Assembly: GCF_008386235.1 (NCBI RefSeq)
Contig: NZ_CP040671.1
Coordinates: forward strand, 1,304,001 to 1,368,000
Reading direction: 5' to 3'
Length of the DNA: 64,000 nucleotides
From: Thermosynechococcus sp. CL-1
GTDB lineage: Bacteria > Cyanobacteriota > Cyanobacteriia > Thermosynechococcales > Thermosynechococcaceae
Under the pieces are notes generated by a model. That model was not told the DNA's origin and did not search any database. It saw only the letters and a list, made by a program, of their open reading frames with translations. This document shows positions 8,335 to 18,002 of the stretch, one piece after another (the stretch's first letter is position 1; every line of letters starts with the position of its first letter). The translations under genes and the position numbers were made by a program.

Positions 8335-10838
8335 TCGGCCAGCGCCAAGGGGAGAGCTTTGATCTGCGTCTGCAGCAGTTTCCTGTGGAATCCCTGCGGT
8401 TACGGCTCTCGGAACTCCCCGAAAAAGCCATTCTCGCAGGACTGGCCTCAGGCAATCTCCAGTTGCAAAATTGGACGAGGGGGCAGGGTAGTTTTACCGT
8501 AGAGCGACCGGGGTTAGGGGCATGGCGGGGCGATCGCCTGCAAGCGCAATTCCGTCTGAGTCGCGATCGCCTGACGATTCAATCTGGCCTTTTTACAAAA
8601 GGGGAAAGTCGCTATCAATTCACTGCCGATCTCCAGCCTCAACAATTGGGGGCGCAGTTGACGATTGCCCAAGGCAATTTAGCGGATTTAACGGGACTCG
8701 CCATCGTCCTCGGGATTGGCCAACCCACCGCTCGGGGGACTGCTGCAGATTTGGGCACACCCACCGCAGGGGAAGGTCTGCAAGTCTCAGTGCTAACACA
8801 AATTCGCCGCCTTGCCGAAATTGAGATGCTGCAAGCCCAAGCGGCTTTGGTGCGGCGGCCGGAGCTGCTGCCCCCCTTGGAGCAACTTCAGGGGACTTTT
8901 AATGGCCAAATCAATCTGAGTCAAACCCCGCAGTCGGGTCTGGTGGCCAGCTTTGATCTCAAGGGCGCCAATTGGCAGTGGGGAAATTACGCAGTTGAGC
9001 AGTTTCTGAGTCGCGGTCGCTTTGCCCAAAATCAACTGGTGCTGACAACCCTCAATCTGCTTGTGAATGGTGGGCAATTAAACGTCAATGGCATTCTTGG
9101 CGGTAACCAGCAAAATGCCCAACTGCGGCTAGAGCAATTCCCTGTGAGTCTTGTGGCAAGTCTTTTGCCGCTGGGGGTGGATGTGGACGGTAAGGTGAAT
9201 GCCCAAGCGGTGTTGACTGGCTCATGGCAGCAGCCCATTCTCGCCGGTGAGGCGACCCTTGCGGAGGGTCGGTTGAATCAACGTCCCTTGGAGGCAGCGA
9301 ATGCCACATTCCGCTACGCCCAAAATCGTCTTGCCCTTCAGGCGATCGCCCGCTTGGATACGCCAGAACCGCTCATGGTGACAGGTTCGGTTCCCTTGAT
9401 CTATCCCCTTGACCCGCGACCCGTGGTGGATCCGCAGTTGGCGCTAGATGTGAGTGTCAAGGACGAAGGATTGTCATTAATCAACCTCTTTACCGATCAG
9501 GTGCAATGGCAACAAGGAAAGGGAGTTTTCCAAGCCCAACTGCGGGGAACGTGGGCGGAGCCGATGGTGAATGGCGTCCTGAGTGTGGATGATGCGGTGA
9601 TTAAAACTCCCGCCTTTGAGGAACCGGTGACTAATCTCAGTGCGCGGGTGCGCTTCGATCGCGATCGCCTGCGGGTGGATGGCATTCAAGGTCTCTTTAG
9701 CCAAGGGCAAATTACGATGGCAGGGGTGTTACCGATTCAGACTCCCTTGGTCCCCGATGATCCTGATGCTGCGACCCCCCTCACCGCGTCCTTGCGACGC
9801 TTGCAAGTGAATGCCGGCAATATCTATCGCGGCACCGTAGAGGGCACCCTCGTGATTACGGATACTCTCCTGAGTCCTGATTTGGGGGGCAGTGTCCAAC
9901 TCAGCCAAGGCCGTTTGGATTTAGGCGCCATCAATGGTTTGGTCAATGGCAATGGGTTAGCCACTCCTGCTGACAGTCCCTTTGAACCCCTAGCTTTTGA
10001 TAACTTGGTAATTAATATCTCAGATGCCTTGCGGGTGACGCGATCGCCCGTTCTCAACCTAACGGCCACTGGCAGTTTAACCCTCAATGGGAGTCTCGAT
10101 AGTCTCCAGCCTGACGGCAAAATTCGCCTCACAGGCGGGCAACTGAATCTGTTCACCACCCTCTTTTTGCTCCAGCGGCGAGCGGATAACTATGTGCTCT
10201 TTACCCCTGCCAATGGCTTGGATCCCGAACTCAACCTCACCCTTGCTGCCACTGCCACTGAAGTTTATACCCCCGGCACCGTGACGCGACTCTCCGATGC
10301 GGGTTCCCTCACAGCCACCAGTTTAGGGACGCTGAATACCGTTCGCATTACTGCCCGCATCAATGGTCGTGCCAGTCAATTGCAAACCAATTTGCCTGCG
10401 GTGCTTGAGCTATCCAGTACCCCTTCGCGCAGCACGACCGAACTCCTTGCCTTGATGGGCGGTGGTTCAATTGCGGATCTCAACCAAGTGGGGGGAGAAG
10501 CGGCGGTGGCCAGTCTTGCCGGATCAGCTCTTTTCAACAACCTACAGGCATTGATTGATCAGGCCACGGGCAACCGCACTTCCTTTCGGATGTTTCCAGC
10601 GGTGGTGCCCCCCGATCGCCAGGCTCAAAGCCAAGCCCCAACCCTTGCCCTAGGGGCTGAACTGGGTTTTCAAGTGAACAGTTTTACCTCGGTTTCCCTC
10701 TTGCAGTTGCTCACCGCTCCCAGTGATCCGACGCGGTTTAACCTTGGGTTTCAGGTGACAGAGCAGATTCGCCTTGGCGGACAGGTGAGCACCAGTGGTG
10801 AGGGCACAGGCTTTATTGAATTCCGTTACCGTTTTTAA
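8265..10838 (+). CDS. tamB: TamB-like translocation/assembly protein, C-terminal part after the frameshift
   Basis: An 857-residue continuation of the TamB-like protein in the -1 frame, open across the overlap. The C-terminal third has the conserved DUF490 region (DAVIKTPAFEEPVTNLSARV, GGQLNLFTTLFLL, RTSFRMFP) and ends in a beta-strand-like tail finishing EFRYRF, as expected for contact with an outer-membrane partner. The TTG at 8265 is only the first possible start codon in this frame. I see no ribosome-binding site that would support independent translation. It is probably made as one polypeptide with the upstream part, or not made at all. Confidence 0.75.
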   Translation: MAFRLDADGLPRSLLVQRQQAQLIGQRQGESFDLRLQQFPVESLRLRLSELPEKAILAGLASGNLQLQNWTRGQGSFTVERPGLGAWRGDRLQAQFRLSRDRLTIQSGLFTKGESRYQFTADLQPQQLGAQLTIAQGNLADLTGLAIVLGIGQPTARGTAADLGTPTAGEGLQVSVLTQIRRLAEIEMLQAQAALVRRPELLPPLEQLQGTFNGQINLSQTPQSGLVASFDLKGANWQWGNYAVEQFLSRGRFAQNQLVLTTLNLLVNGGQLNVNGILGGNQQNAQLRLEQFPVSLVASLLPLGVDVDGKVNAQAVLTGSWQQPILAGEATLAEGRLNQRPLEAANATFRYAQNRLALQAIARLDTPEPLMVTGSVPLIYPLDPRPVVDPQLALDVSVKDEGLSLINLFTDQVQWQQGKGVFQAQLRGTWAEPMVNGVLSVDDAVIKTPAFEEPVTNLSARVRFDRDRLRVDGIQGLFSQGQITMAGVLPIQTPLVPDDPDAATPLTASLRRLQVNAGNIYRGTVEGTLVITDTLLSPDLGGSVQLSQGRLDLGAINGLVNGNGLATPADSPFEPLAFDNLVINISDALRVTRSPVLNLTATGSLTLNGSLDSLQPDGKIRLTGGQLNLFTTLFLLQRRADNYVLFTPANGLDPELNLTLAATATEVYTPGTVTRLSDAGSLTATSLGTLNTVRITARINGRASQLQTNLPAVLELSSTPSRSTTELLALMGGGSIADLNQVGGEAAVASLAGSALFNNLQALIDQATGNRTSFRMFPAVVPPDRQAQSQAPTLALGAELGFQVNSFTSVSLLQLLTAPSDPTRFNLGFQVTEQIRLGGQVSTSGEGTGFIEFRYRF

Positions 10839-10884
10839 GGTCGTCTAAGATCAATGTACTGCCAGCAACGCTCAAGCTTGGAAG

Positions 10885-13209
10885 GTGACAATTGCGGCAG
10901 TTGCAGTACCCTCGGTATCAATCTTGATGAAAAATTCCGCTAGAGCCTTATCTCAACGATTCTCGACCGCATGGCAGCGGTTAAGTCTGCGTTGGAAATT
11001 TACCTTGGCCTTGGCTCTTGTGGCGCTCTTTCCAGCCGTGATTATTACCGAAGCCCTGATTCAGGTCAGTAATCATAACTTCGATCGTCAACTTGAGCAG
11101 CAACTGCGCTCTAGCTTGCAGGATTTGCAGTGGGAAATTGATAACTTGGCCTATGAGTCCCGCATTCAAGCCCTCTTGATTGCCAATGGGATGTATGTGC
11201 AGCACGTGGGTCAACCCCTCACCCGTATGATGAATCCCTCCACTATCCGCGATCTGCTTGAGGAGGTGGATACTACTGAGCGTCCCATGAATCTGATGCT
11301 GGTGAGCGATGCTAGTGGTCAGGTACTCGCCCAGCAAACAATGGTCTTGGCTAAAACGGGAGAGGCACTCCTTGACTTGACCCCCGAAACCCATTCCTAC
11401 TATCGTCTCAGCTCACATCAAGCCAGCAGTATTGCTCACTTACCGATGTTTCAAGTGGCTCGCGATCGCCAGCAGATGATTAGCGGTCTGGTGCTCCTCA
11501 GTCGTGAGCAGTTACAAGAACTGGGCTTAGCCCAGCAGGCCAAGATCACATTGCGTCCTCAACCCATTGCAACTCTACCCGCCAAGCAACGGCCAGCCCC
11601 TGTGGGTACCTACCCCATTGCGGACGGCAATATTGGCTTACTGGCCTTTGCCGCAAAGCCTCTCTATGAAAACAACCAATTTCAGGGGCTAATTCTGACG
11701 GGCATTTTACTCAACAATATGCCGGATCTTGTGGATGCCACCACAGAATGGTCCACGGTAGATACGGTGGCAACAATTTTTGCCCAAGATTTGCGGATTG
11801 CCACCAATGTACCTTACACCGATGGTCAGACTCGCGCCCTTGGTACCCGCGTTGCTCGCGAAGTGGCCACTCAAGTGCTCAATCAGGGCAAAACGTTTTT
11901 CGGCACAACTGACATTTTGGGTTCTCCCTATGTAACGATCTACAGTCCATTGCAGGACTTTCGCCAGCAGCTCGATTTGCCGCATCCACCGCCCATTGGT
12001 ATCGCCTTTGTGGGGAAGTCCCAAGCGTGGATTCATACCATGACCACCCAGAAACGGTTGGTGGCCTTTGCCATTACCCTTGGTGCCCTGTTGTTGGCCA
12101 GTGTTTGGGCCTATCTCACGGCCAATGCCATTGTCAAACCCATTCAATCCTTGGCGACTTCGACCCGCCGCGTGCAGGCAGGGGATTTGACGACACTGGT
12201 GCAGGTGCACTCCCTTGATGAGGTGGGAGAACTGGCCAATGCCTTTAATGCCATGATGCGCCAGTTGCGGATCTCTTTTGAGGAGTTAGCCCAGAAAAAC
12301 CGCTCCCTTGAGCAGATTCGTGATGAACTGCTTGAGGCCAATGAACAGTTTGAGGCGGTACTCAATGCTGTACCGGGTACGATCTCGTGGATTAATGCCG
12401 AGGGCATCTATAAGGGGGTGAATCGCAAGTTGGCAGAAACCTTGAATTTGCCACCAGAGGCGTTTATTGGTCGTCCCTTGGGCTTTTTGCGTGAGGATAG
12501 AGAGTTGGCAGCCTTTATGCAGGAGTTTGTGGATTCTCCCGATCAATTTGCCTCACGGGTGATCTCCGTTAAGCGCAATAGTCAAACCGCATTTTACCTC
12601 GTGGCTTTGCAAAAATACATGCAGGGTACCCATACGGTTGCCGTCGGTATTGATATTAGCGATCGCATTCGCGCCGAGGAAGCACTGCGCATTGCTGAGG
12701 AAAACTACCGCAGTATTTTTGAGAATGCCCTTGAGGGGATTTTTCAGGCGTCAACAGAAAATCGGTTTATTCGGGTCAATGCCGCCATGGCCAGAATTTT
12801 TGGCTTTGACTCTCCTGAAGAAATGGTGCAGAGCGTCACCAGTATTCGCGACCAAATCTATGTGGAAGCCAGCACCCGTGATGAGATTCTGAATCATTTT
12901 GCGACTGGAGGAACAACGGGACATTTTGAATTCAAGGCCTATCGGCGCGATCGCCAGATCATCTGGGTTGAATTGGATATGCGGGCGGTCTGGGATGCCG
13001 AGGGCAAGATTCTCTACTATGAAGGATTGGTGCAGGACATTACTGAGCGCAAACAGCGTGAACAAGCGATGCAGCAGCAAATCGAAGAGCTAAGGGTGGA
13101 AATTGATCACGAAAAACGGCGGCAGCAGGTGGCCGAAATTACCGAAACGGAGTACTTTCAGCAATTACGCCGTGAGGCGAACTATTTGCGTCAGCGTCGC
13201 CAGCGCTAA
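10885..13209 (+). CDS. Membrane sensor with HAMP and two PAS domains, no output domain
   Basis: A 774-residue signalling protein. A transmembrane helix (about residues 40-58) and a large periplasmic sensing region are followed by a second transmembrane helix (about 393-410), a HAMP domain (AIVKPIQSLATSTRRVQAGD onward), a first PAS (FEAVLNAVPGTISWI), a second PAS ending in the PAC-like QDITERKQRE, and a coiled-coil tail rich in Glu/Arg. No histidine kinase, cyclase, GGDEF or methyl-accepting domain is present, so its output is unknown. It may act through a partner via the coiled coil. The start is GTG 10885 or, equally possible, ATG 10927. It lies 9 bp before menG. Confidence 0.82.
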   Translation: MTIAAVAVPSVSILMKNSARALSQRFSTAWQRLSLRWKFTLALALVALFPAVIITEALIQVSNHNFDRQLEQQLRSSLQDLQWEIDNLAYESRIQALLIANGMYVQHVGQPLTRMMNPSTIRDLLEEVDTTERPMNLMLVSDASGQVLAQQTMVLAKTGEALLDLTPETHSYYRLSSHQASSIAHLPMFQVARDRQQMISGLVLLSREQLQELGLAQQAKITLRPQPIATLPAKQRPAPVGTYPIADGNIGLLAFAAKPLYENNQFQGLILTGILLNNMPDLVDATTEWSTVDTVATIFAQDLRIATNVPYTDGQTRALGTRVAREVATQVLNQGKTFFGTTDILGSPYVTIYSPLQDFRQQLDLPHPPPIGIAFVGKSQAWIHTMTTQKRLVAFAITLGALLLASVWAYLTANAIVKPIQSLATSTRRVQAGDLTTLVQVHSLDEVGELANAFNAMMRQLRISFEELAQKNRSLEQIRDELLEANEQFEAVLNAVPGTISWINAEGIYKGVNRKLAETLNLPPEAFIGRPLGFLREDRELAAFMQEFVDSPDQFASRVISVKRNSQTAFYLVALQKYMQGTHTVAVGIDISDRIRAEEALRIAEENYRSIFENALEGIFQASTENRFIRVNAAMARIFGFDSPEEMVQSVTSIRDQIYVEASTRDEILNHFATGGTTGHFEFKAYRRDRQIIWVELDMRAVWDAEGKILYYEGLVQDITERKQREQAMQQQIEELRVEIDHEKRRQQVAEITETEYFQQLRREANYLRQRRQR

Positions 13210-13218
13210 GGCTAAACC

Positions 13219-13896
13219 ATGACCGATATCCAAGCCCTGTTTGAGCGCATTGCCCCCCTCTACGATCGCCTCAATGATCAACTGAGCTTTGGTCTTCACC
13301 ATGTTTGGAAGCAAATGGCCGTGGACTGGCTCGAACTGCCTGAAGGCGCAACGGCTTTAGATCTCTGCTGTGGCACGGGGGATTTGACTCGTGTGCTGGC
13401 GCGGCGGGTGGGGCGGCAGGGGCGGGTGGTGGGGTTGGATTTTGCGGCAGCACCCTTGGCGATCGCCCGTCAACGCAGTTGCCATTACCCGCAAATTGAA
13501 TGGCTTCAGGGGGATGCTTTGGCTGTGCCCTTTGCAGATCAAACCTTTCAAGGAATCACCATGGGCTATGGGCTGCGCAATGTCGTGGATATTCCCCAAG
13601 CCCTCAGGGAAATGTTTCGGCTGCTTGTCCCCGCTGGGCGGGCAGCCATTCTTGACTTTAGCCATCCCCAAACCCCCGCACTCCAGAAATTTCAGCAATG
13701 GTACTTGCAACAGTGGGTCGTGCCCACCGCGCGTCAGTATGGCTTGGCCGCAGAGTATGACTATTTGTGGCCGAGTATTCAGGCTTTCCCCAGCCCAGCC
13801 ACCCTCTGTGATCTAATTCAAAACGTGGGTTTTCAGCACGTGAAACACTACCCTCTGCTGGGGGGACTCATGGCGATTACTGTTGCCCAAAAGTAA
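13219..13896 (+). CDS. menG: Demethylphylloquinone methyltransferase (MenG/UbiE family)
   Basis: A 225-residue class I SAM-dependent methyltransferase. The SAM-binding motif LDLCCGTGDL is near residues 44-53, and the family motifs GYGLRNVVDI and PLLGGLMAITVAQK are present. In cyanobacteria this family member methylates the naphthoquinone ring in the last step of phylloquinone (photosystem I cofactor) synthesis. Family membership is clear from sequence. The choice of phylloquinone rather than another quinone rests on cyanobacterial knowledge. It lies 9 bp after the sensor gene and may share its transcript. Confidence 0.92.
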   Translation: MTDIQALFERIAPLYDRLNDQLSFGLHHVWKQMAVDWLELPEGATALDLCCGTGDLTRVLARRVGRQGRVVGLDFAAAPLAIARQRSCHYPQIEWLQGDALAVPFADQTFQGITMGYGLRNVVDIPQALREMFRLLVPAGRAAILDFSHPQTPALQKFQQWYLQQWVVPTARQYGLAAEYDYLWPSIQAFPSPATLCDLIQNVGFQHVKHYPLLGGLMAITVAQK

Positions 13897-14076
13897 TCTA
13901 GGTTACAAATGTTAGGCTTCACTCCTTGGCCAATCCTCTAAGCTATAAGTACAGCCTTTTTCTATACGGTTGAGGAGGCCTGATCAGCTTTTAGGAATGG
14001 GGGCAAGTAGCTCTCAGTGATACTCAATGGCTGTGAAAAAGGCTGTAGGCGAACCACAGGGCATTTGGAGGGCAGT

Positions 14077-14568
14077 ATGTATAAAAAAATTCTCGTTGCC
14101 GTTGACGACAGTGAACTGGGAGAACAGGTCTTTCAAACGGCGCTGGATTTGGCACAGCACTACCAAGCCCGCATGATGCTCATTCATGTCCTCTCACCTA
14201 CCAATGAATCCTATCCTGACCCGATCTTTACCACCCCCTTGGCTTCCGGGGTCTATGTAGGACTCCACGAGGAAGTGATGCGTGCCTATGCGGAGCAGTG
14301 GGAAAACTTTGAGCAAAAAGGCTTGGATATGCTGCGCAACCTCACCCAAATTGCCACTGAAAAAGGGGTGCCCACAGAATTTACCCAAGCCCTAGGGGAT
14401 GCGGGTCGTGCCATTTGTGATCTGGCCAAAGATTGGGAAAGTGATTTGATTGTGCTGGGGCGGCGGGGTCTCAAGGGCTTGAGTGAATTTTTCCTCGGCA
14501 GTGTCAGCAACTATGTGCTCCACAACGCCCCCTGTTCTGTCCTCACCGTCCAGCGCCGCCGTGATTGA
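14077..14568 (+). CDS. Universal stress protein, ATP-binding UspA type
   Basis: A 163-residue single-domain universal stress protein. It starts with MYKKILVAVDDSELG, the canonical first strand and loop, and has the ATP-binding pattern G-2x-G-9x-G-S as GRRGLKGLSEFFLGS near the C-terminus. The ATG at 14077 is preceded by GGAGGG at 14067-14072, which decides against an in-frame GTG 60 bp upstream. Its end overlaps the start of the next gene by eight bases, suggesting translational coupling. The physiological signal is unknown. Confidence 0.9.
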   Translation: MYKKILVAVDDSELGEQVFQTALDLAQHYQARMMLIHVLSPTNESYPDPIFTTPLASGVYVGLHEEVMRAYAEQWENFEQKGLDMLRNLTQIATEKGVPTEFTQALGDAGRAICDLAKDWESDLIVLGRRGLKGLSEFFLGSVSNYVLHNAPCSVLTVQRRRD

Positions 14569-15157
14569 GACGCCCGTTCGCATTAAGTTTCTTGTGCAAC
14601 CTACCCGTCCTGAGTGGGTAGAGCAGGCGATCGCTCACCTAGATACGATTTTGCTCGATCACTCCCACTGTGAGCGCAAAGCCGCTAGTGTTGCCATTAA
14701 CTTAATGTTTCGCTATCCTTCCCACAAGCGATTGGTGGATGCCCTCACCGATATTGCCCAAGAGGAACTCGATCACTTCCGTCAAGTCAATCAGCAACTG
14801 GAACGCCGCCACATTTCCCTTGCCCCCCTCAGTGCACCCCCCTACGCCTCTCGCTTGAATGCCGCTGTCTGCCCGCAGGAACCCCAGCGCTTCTTGGATA
14901 CCCTATTGGTTTGCGCATTGATTGAAGCTCGCAGCCACGAACGATTGCAACTGCTGGCTCAGCATTGCCCAGATCGGGAGTTAGCAGAATTTTTTGCCAG
15001 CCTTGTGACCTCTGAGGCACGTCACTATGGCACCTATTGGTACTTGGCCTATGAGTCCTTTGGCCAAGAGGTGGTGGCAGAGCGATTGCAGCAGTTGGCT
15101 GCCCTTGAGAGTGAGATTCTCAGCACGCCCTACCCCTTGCCGCGGATTCACAGCTAG
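14561..15157 (+). CDS. miaE: MiaE-like tRNA 2-methylthio-N6-isopentenyl-adenosine hydroxylase
   Basis: A 198-residue ferritin-like diiron protein of the MiaE family, which hydroxylates the isopentenyl group of ms2i6A at tRNA position 37. Iron-ligand motifs are visible as HCERKA, EELDH, EARSHER and SEARHY. I start at GTG 14561, inside the end of the usp gene, because this gives the family's length and N-terminus. A further-upstream GTG at 14483 would overlap usp by 86 bases with unrelated residues. It converges on the lipoprotein gene with only two bases between stops. Confidence 0.85.
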   Translation: MIETPVRIKFLVQPTRPEWVEQAIAHLDTILLDHSHCERKAASVAINLMFRYPSHKRLVDALTDIAQEELDHFRQVNQQLERRHISLAPLSAPPYASRLNAAVCPQEPQRFLDTLLVCALIEARSHERLQLLAQHCPDRELAEFFASLVTSEARHYGTYWYLAYESFGQEVVAERLQQLAALESEILSTPYPLPRIHS

Positions 15158-15159
15158 CC

Positions 15160-15831
15160 CTAGATTGCTGGTGGTGTTGCCCCTTGCGCAGTGGCGGGCT
15201 GACCGACCGTAAGGCGCACCGTTTGACCAAATTGTTCTAAAACCACTGCGGGTGTGGTGTCATAGGCATCAATGGCCCGCACAAGCACATTGCCAGCGAT
15301 TGTATCCCCCACCTGCACCGTACGGGTGACATTCTCTTTGGGTGAGCGAATAATTGCCTGTAGGCGACCATTTACGGCAGCCACACCAAAAACCTTCACC
15401 GCTTGGGCGTCCACTGGTGGGGGCGGTGGCGGGGGGGGTGTCGGTCGGCTAGCGGTACCACCCGTACCTGCACCATTGCCCACTGTTCCAGCAGTGCCAT
15501 TGCCACCCCCTTCAACCGTGCCACCATTTTCCATGCCACCATTCTCAACACCACCCGTGTCTGGTGGCGGAACAGGCTCAAAAGGATTCGGGCGACCAAT
15601 ATTCGAGAGTCCCTCAATGTAGGTTTTGGGGTTGGTGGGTGGGGTTAAGGCGGCAACCGCAGATCCAGCGGTACCGGGTTCGGTGGGTTCAGGGGTGGTG
15701 GGAGCGGCTGCGGGGGGAGCAACGGGTTGATCCGTAATTTCTGTTTCAGTGACCATGAAGCCACAGCTACTCATTGTTGAGGCCAGCAACCCGGCTGCAA
15801 TGGTAATGATCTTGGTGCGCTGTTTGAACAT
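15160..15831 (-). CDS. Proline-rich putative lipoprotein with a PilP/GspC-like C-terminal segment
   Basis: A 223-residue exported protein. The N-terminus has a short hydrophobic stretch followed by TMSSCGF, a loose lipobox whose Cys would be lipidated. A long linker rich in Pro, Thr, Gly and Asn, including a run of eight Pro, leads to a compact end domain (VKVFGVAAVNGRLQAIIR...VGDTIAGNVLVRAI...VVLEQFGQTVRLTV). That end resembles the small beta domain of PilP or GspC, which links inner-membrane pilus proteins to the secretin. This is a pattern judgement, not a firm assignment. I prefer ATG 15831 over GTG 15843. The pilMNOQ operon elsewhere in the window lacks a pilP gene. Confidence 0.6.
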   Translation of the reverse strand: MFKQRTKIITIAAGLLASTMSSCGFMVTETEITDQPVAPPAAAPTTPEPTEPGTAGSAVAALTPPTNPKTYIEGLSNIGRPNPFEPVPPPDTGGVENGGMENGGTVEGGGNGTAGTVGNGAGTGGTASRPTPPPPPPPPVDAQAVKVFGVAAVNGRLQAIIRSPKENVTRTVQVGDTIAGNVLVRAIDAYDTTPAVVLEQFGQTVRLTVGQPATAQGATPPAI

Positions 15832-15889
15832 TTGGTGTCTCACCCTTGGATGATGGTCTGGTGGTGCAGACGTGCTCTTTGTTGCCTAC

Positions 15890-15895
15890 TATAAA
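15890..15895 (+). promoter_or_regulatory. Candidate -10 box for rpe
   Basis: TATAAA in the gap between the divergent lipoprotein and rpe genes, 131 bp before the rpe start. No convincing -35 box. Support is weak. Confidence 0.25.
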
Positions 15896-16026
15896 ATGTA
15901 CCGTTGGCTGGCAGTGGCTATGCATAGGCAGTTGCCAAAGTGGTCTTTGCAGTGCAGAGTTGCTGTGGGGGCGATCGCTCGGTACACTGGGAACAACTGT
16001 AACGTTATTTACGGAATCAATCGGTC

Positions 16027-16722
16027 ATGAGTGCTAAGCCCGTCGTGATTGCTCCCTCCATTCTCTCTGCGGACTTCAGTCGTTTGGGTGAAGAGATCCA
16101 AGCGGTGGATCGGGCGGGAGCCGACTGGATCCATGTCGACGTCATGGATGGTCGTTTTGTTCCCAATATCACGATTGGGCCATTGATTGTTGAGGCGATT
16201 CGCCCCTTGACCCAAAAGCCCCTCGATGTGCACTTAATGATCGTCGAGCCAGAAAAATATGTGGCCGATTTTGCCAAGGCCGGTGCAGATATTATCTCTG
16301 TCCATGCTGAACACAATGCCTCGCCTCACCTGCATCGCACCCTTTGTCAAATCCGCGAACTGGGCAAACAGGCAGGGGTAGTACTCAATCCCTCTAGCCC
16401 TCTTGAACTCATTGAGTACGTCCTCGATGTTTGTGACCTCGTCTTGATTATGAGTGTTAACCCCGGCTTTGGGGGTCAGAAGTTTATTCCAGCAGTGCTG
16501 CCAAAAATTCGACGACTACGGCAACTGTGCGAAGAGCGCGGTTTAGACCCATGGATCGAAGTGGATGGCGGTCTCAAGGCGGACAATACGTGGCAAGTTC
16601 TCGAGGCCGGTGCCAATGCCATTGTGGCCGGTTCAGCGGTCTTCAAGGCACCGGATTACGCAGCAGCGATCGCGGGCATCCGCCATAGCAAACGTCCTAG
16701 TCCTGAGTTGGTGACTGCTTAG
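16027..16722 (+). CDS. rpe: Ribulose-phosphate 3-epimerase
   Basis: A 231-residue TIM-barrel epimerase that interconverts ribulose 5-phosphate and xylulose 5-phosphate in the Calvin cycle and oxidative pentose phosphate path. Signatures include [32 protein letters not shown] (metal-binding His and Asp), [20 protein letters not shown] and [10 protein letters not shown]. Length matches the family. The stop overlaps that of the convergent thiO gene by four bases (TTAG). Confidence 0.97.
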   Translation: MSAKPVVIAPSILSADFSRLGEEIQAVDRAGADWIHVDVMDGRFVPNITIGPLIVEAIRPLTQKPLDVHLMIVEPEKYVADFAKAGADIISVHAEHNASPHLHRTLCQIRELGKQAGVVLNPSSPLELIEYVLDVCDLVLIMSVNPGFGGQKFIPAVLPKIRRLRQLCEERGLDPWIEVDGGLKADNTWQVLEAGANAIVAGSAVFKAPDYAAAIAGIRHSKRPSPELVTA

Positions 16723-17825
16723 GCACTGGTTGCTGACGGCGTTTGAAATCGCTGCCACGAAAAGGCTTTCAGGTGGCGATCGCCCGTCCGATGCAAAATC
16801 AAGTTGGCCATCAGCTTCGCTGTAATCGGGGCAAGCAAAATGCCATTACGGTAATGCCCCGTTGCCAAGTAAAGATTGGTCGCTGGCCCTTCCCCCAAAA
16901 TCGGTAAATCATCGGGGGTGGCTGGACGATAGCCCCACCACGTATCAATCACCTCGTAACTGGCCAACTCTGGAATAACGGCGGTGGCACGATTCAGCAG
17001 TGCTTGCAGGCCAGCAACCGTCGTTCCCTCCTGGAAACCCACATCCTCACTGGTGGCACCCACCACCACTTTGCCAGAGCGACGCGGCACGAGATAGAGT
17101 TGATCGCCAAAGATCACATAGTTCAGTAGGGGTTGCCCCGGCGGTTTTAGGGCTAACATTTGCCCCTTGCGGGGGGTGACGGGTAGGGGAAGTAGGCTTT
17201 GTACCCATGCGCCTGTGGCCAGAATGTAAATCCCCGCAGACCAACGCCCGCGATCGCTCTCCAAGGCTGTAATCTCCCCTTGGGGGGTTTGCTGAAACCG
17301 CTGGACACTAATGCCCTCAATCACTTCGATTCCTAGAATGCGAGCGGCACTCACCAAGACCTTGGCCAAGTTGCGGGTATTCACCTGCCCATCTTGGGGA
17401 AACCACCAAGCCCCTAGGACACTCTCCGCAAAGCCCGGTTGATAGTTCCCAAGTTCAGACGCATCGAGCCAGCAGCTGTCGGGTTCCATAGGGTGGGCGC
17501 GATCGCGCTGCCGCTCATCGGTCACGGGTGCCAAAATACCACAGGGCCAGTAGCCCGCATCCATGCCCGTCAGTTGCTCAAGCTTATCAATCCAACTGGG
17601 ATAGAGATTGCGGCTTGCCGTACACAAATTCCACATGGCGCCTGCGGGCAAGCCTTCTGCTTGGGGGGCTAACATTCCCGCTGCGGCATGGAGCGCTGCT
17701 TCCCGAAACTGGCGGCTGAGAACGGTGGGTCGTGCCCCCCGCAATGCCAATTCGATGGCGATCGCCAGCCCCATGGTGCCGCCACCAATAATCAAAATGT
17801 CTCGCTGCTCATCCCCAAGGATCAT
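16719..17825 (-). CDS. thiO: Glycine oxidase ThiO, thiamine thiazole synthesis
   Basis: A 368-residue FAD-dependent amine oxidase of the DadA/ThiO type. The dinucleotide-binding motif [16 protein letters not shown] is at the N-terminus. A late [14 protein letters not shown] segment and the C-terminal [16 protein letters not shown] motif are typical of glycine oxidase, which supplies iminoglycine for the thiazole ring. Many cyanobacteria have a ThiO-ThiG fusion. This gene stops after the oxidase domain, so ThiG must be encoded elsewhere. thiL of the same cofactor pathway lies close by on the other strand. Confidence 0.9.
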   Translation of the reverse strand: MILGDEQRDILIIGGGTMGLAIAIELALRGARPTVLSRQFREAALHAAAGMLAPQAEGLPAGAMWNLCTASRNLYPSWIDKLEQLTGMDAGYWPCGILAPVTDERQRDRAHPMEPDSCWLDASELGNYQPGFAESVLGAWWFPQDGQVNTRNLAKVLVSAARILGIEVIEGISVQRFQQTPQGEITALESDRGRWSAGIYILATGAWVQSLLPLPVTPRKGQMLALKPPGQPLLNYVIFGDQLYLVPRRSGKVVVGATSEDVGFQEGTTVAGLQALLNRATAVIPELASYEVIDTWWGYRPATPDDLPILGEGPATNLYLATGHYRNGILLAPITAKLMANLILHRTGDRHLKAFSWQRFQTPSATSA

Positions 17826-17951
17826 TCTTGACGCTTCAATCCCAATTTACGCATTTCTTTATCTTGGCACCTGCCACTCCTTAAAGGGTAGCCCAAACCA
17901 CCCACTTGAGAAGGAACGGCGCCTTGTTTTCCGCTCCTGAAGTCAACTCGT

Positions 17952-17957
17952 TATAAT
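17952..17957 (+). promoter_or_regulatory. Candidate -10 box for the 18003 gene
   Basis: A perfect TATAAT 46 bp before the ATG, just ahead of a HIP1 palindrome. No clear -35 hexamer at the expected distance. Confidence 0.4.
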
Positions 17958-18002
17958 AAGGGCGATCGCGGTGGATTTGCTGCCGCTATGTGGTAACTGT
18001 TC

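Noticed and set aside
13902..13917. HLR1-like repeat after menG
   Set aside because: Only the first half (GTTACAAA) fits. The second half fails.
14483..14560. Extended start of the MiaE-like gene
   Set aside because: It would lie inside the universal stress protein gene with no family similarity.
15272..15622. Plus-strand frame rich in Gly, Val and Pro opposite the lipoprotein gene
   Set aside because: It is a by-product of the proline-rich coding sequence on the minus strand.
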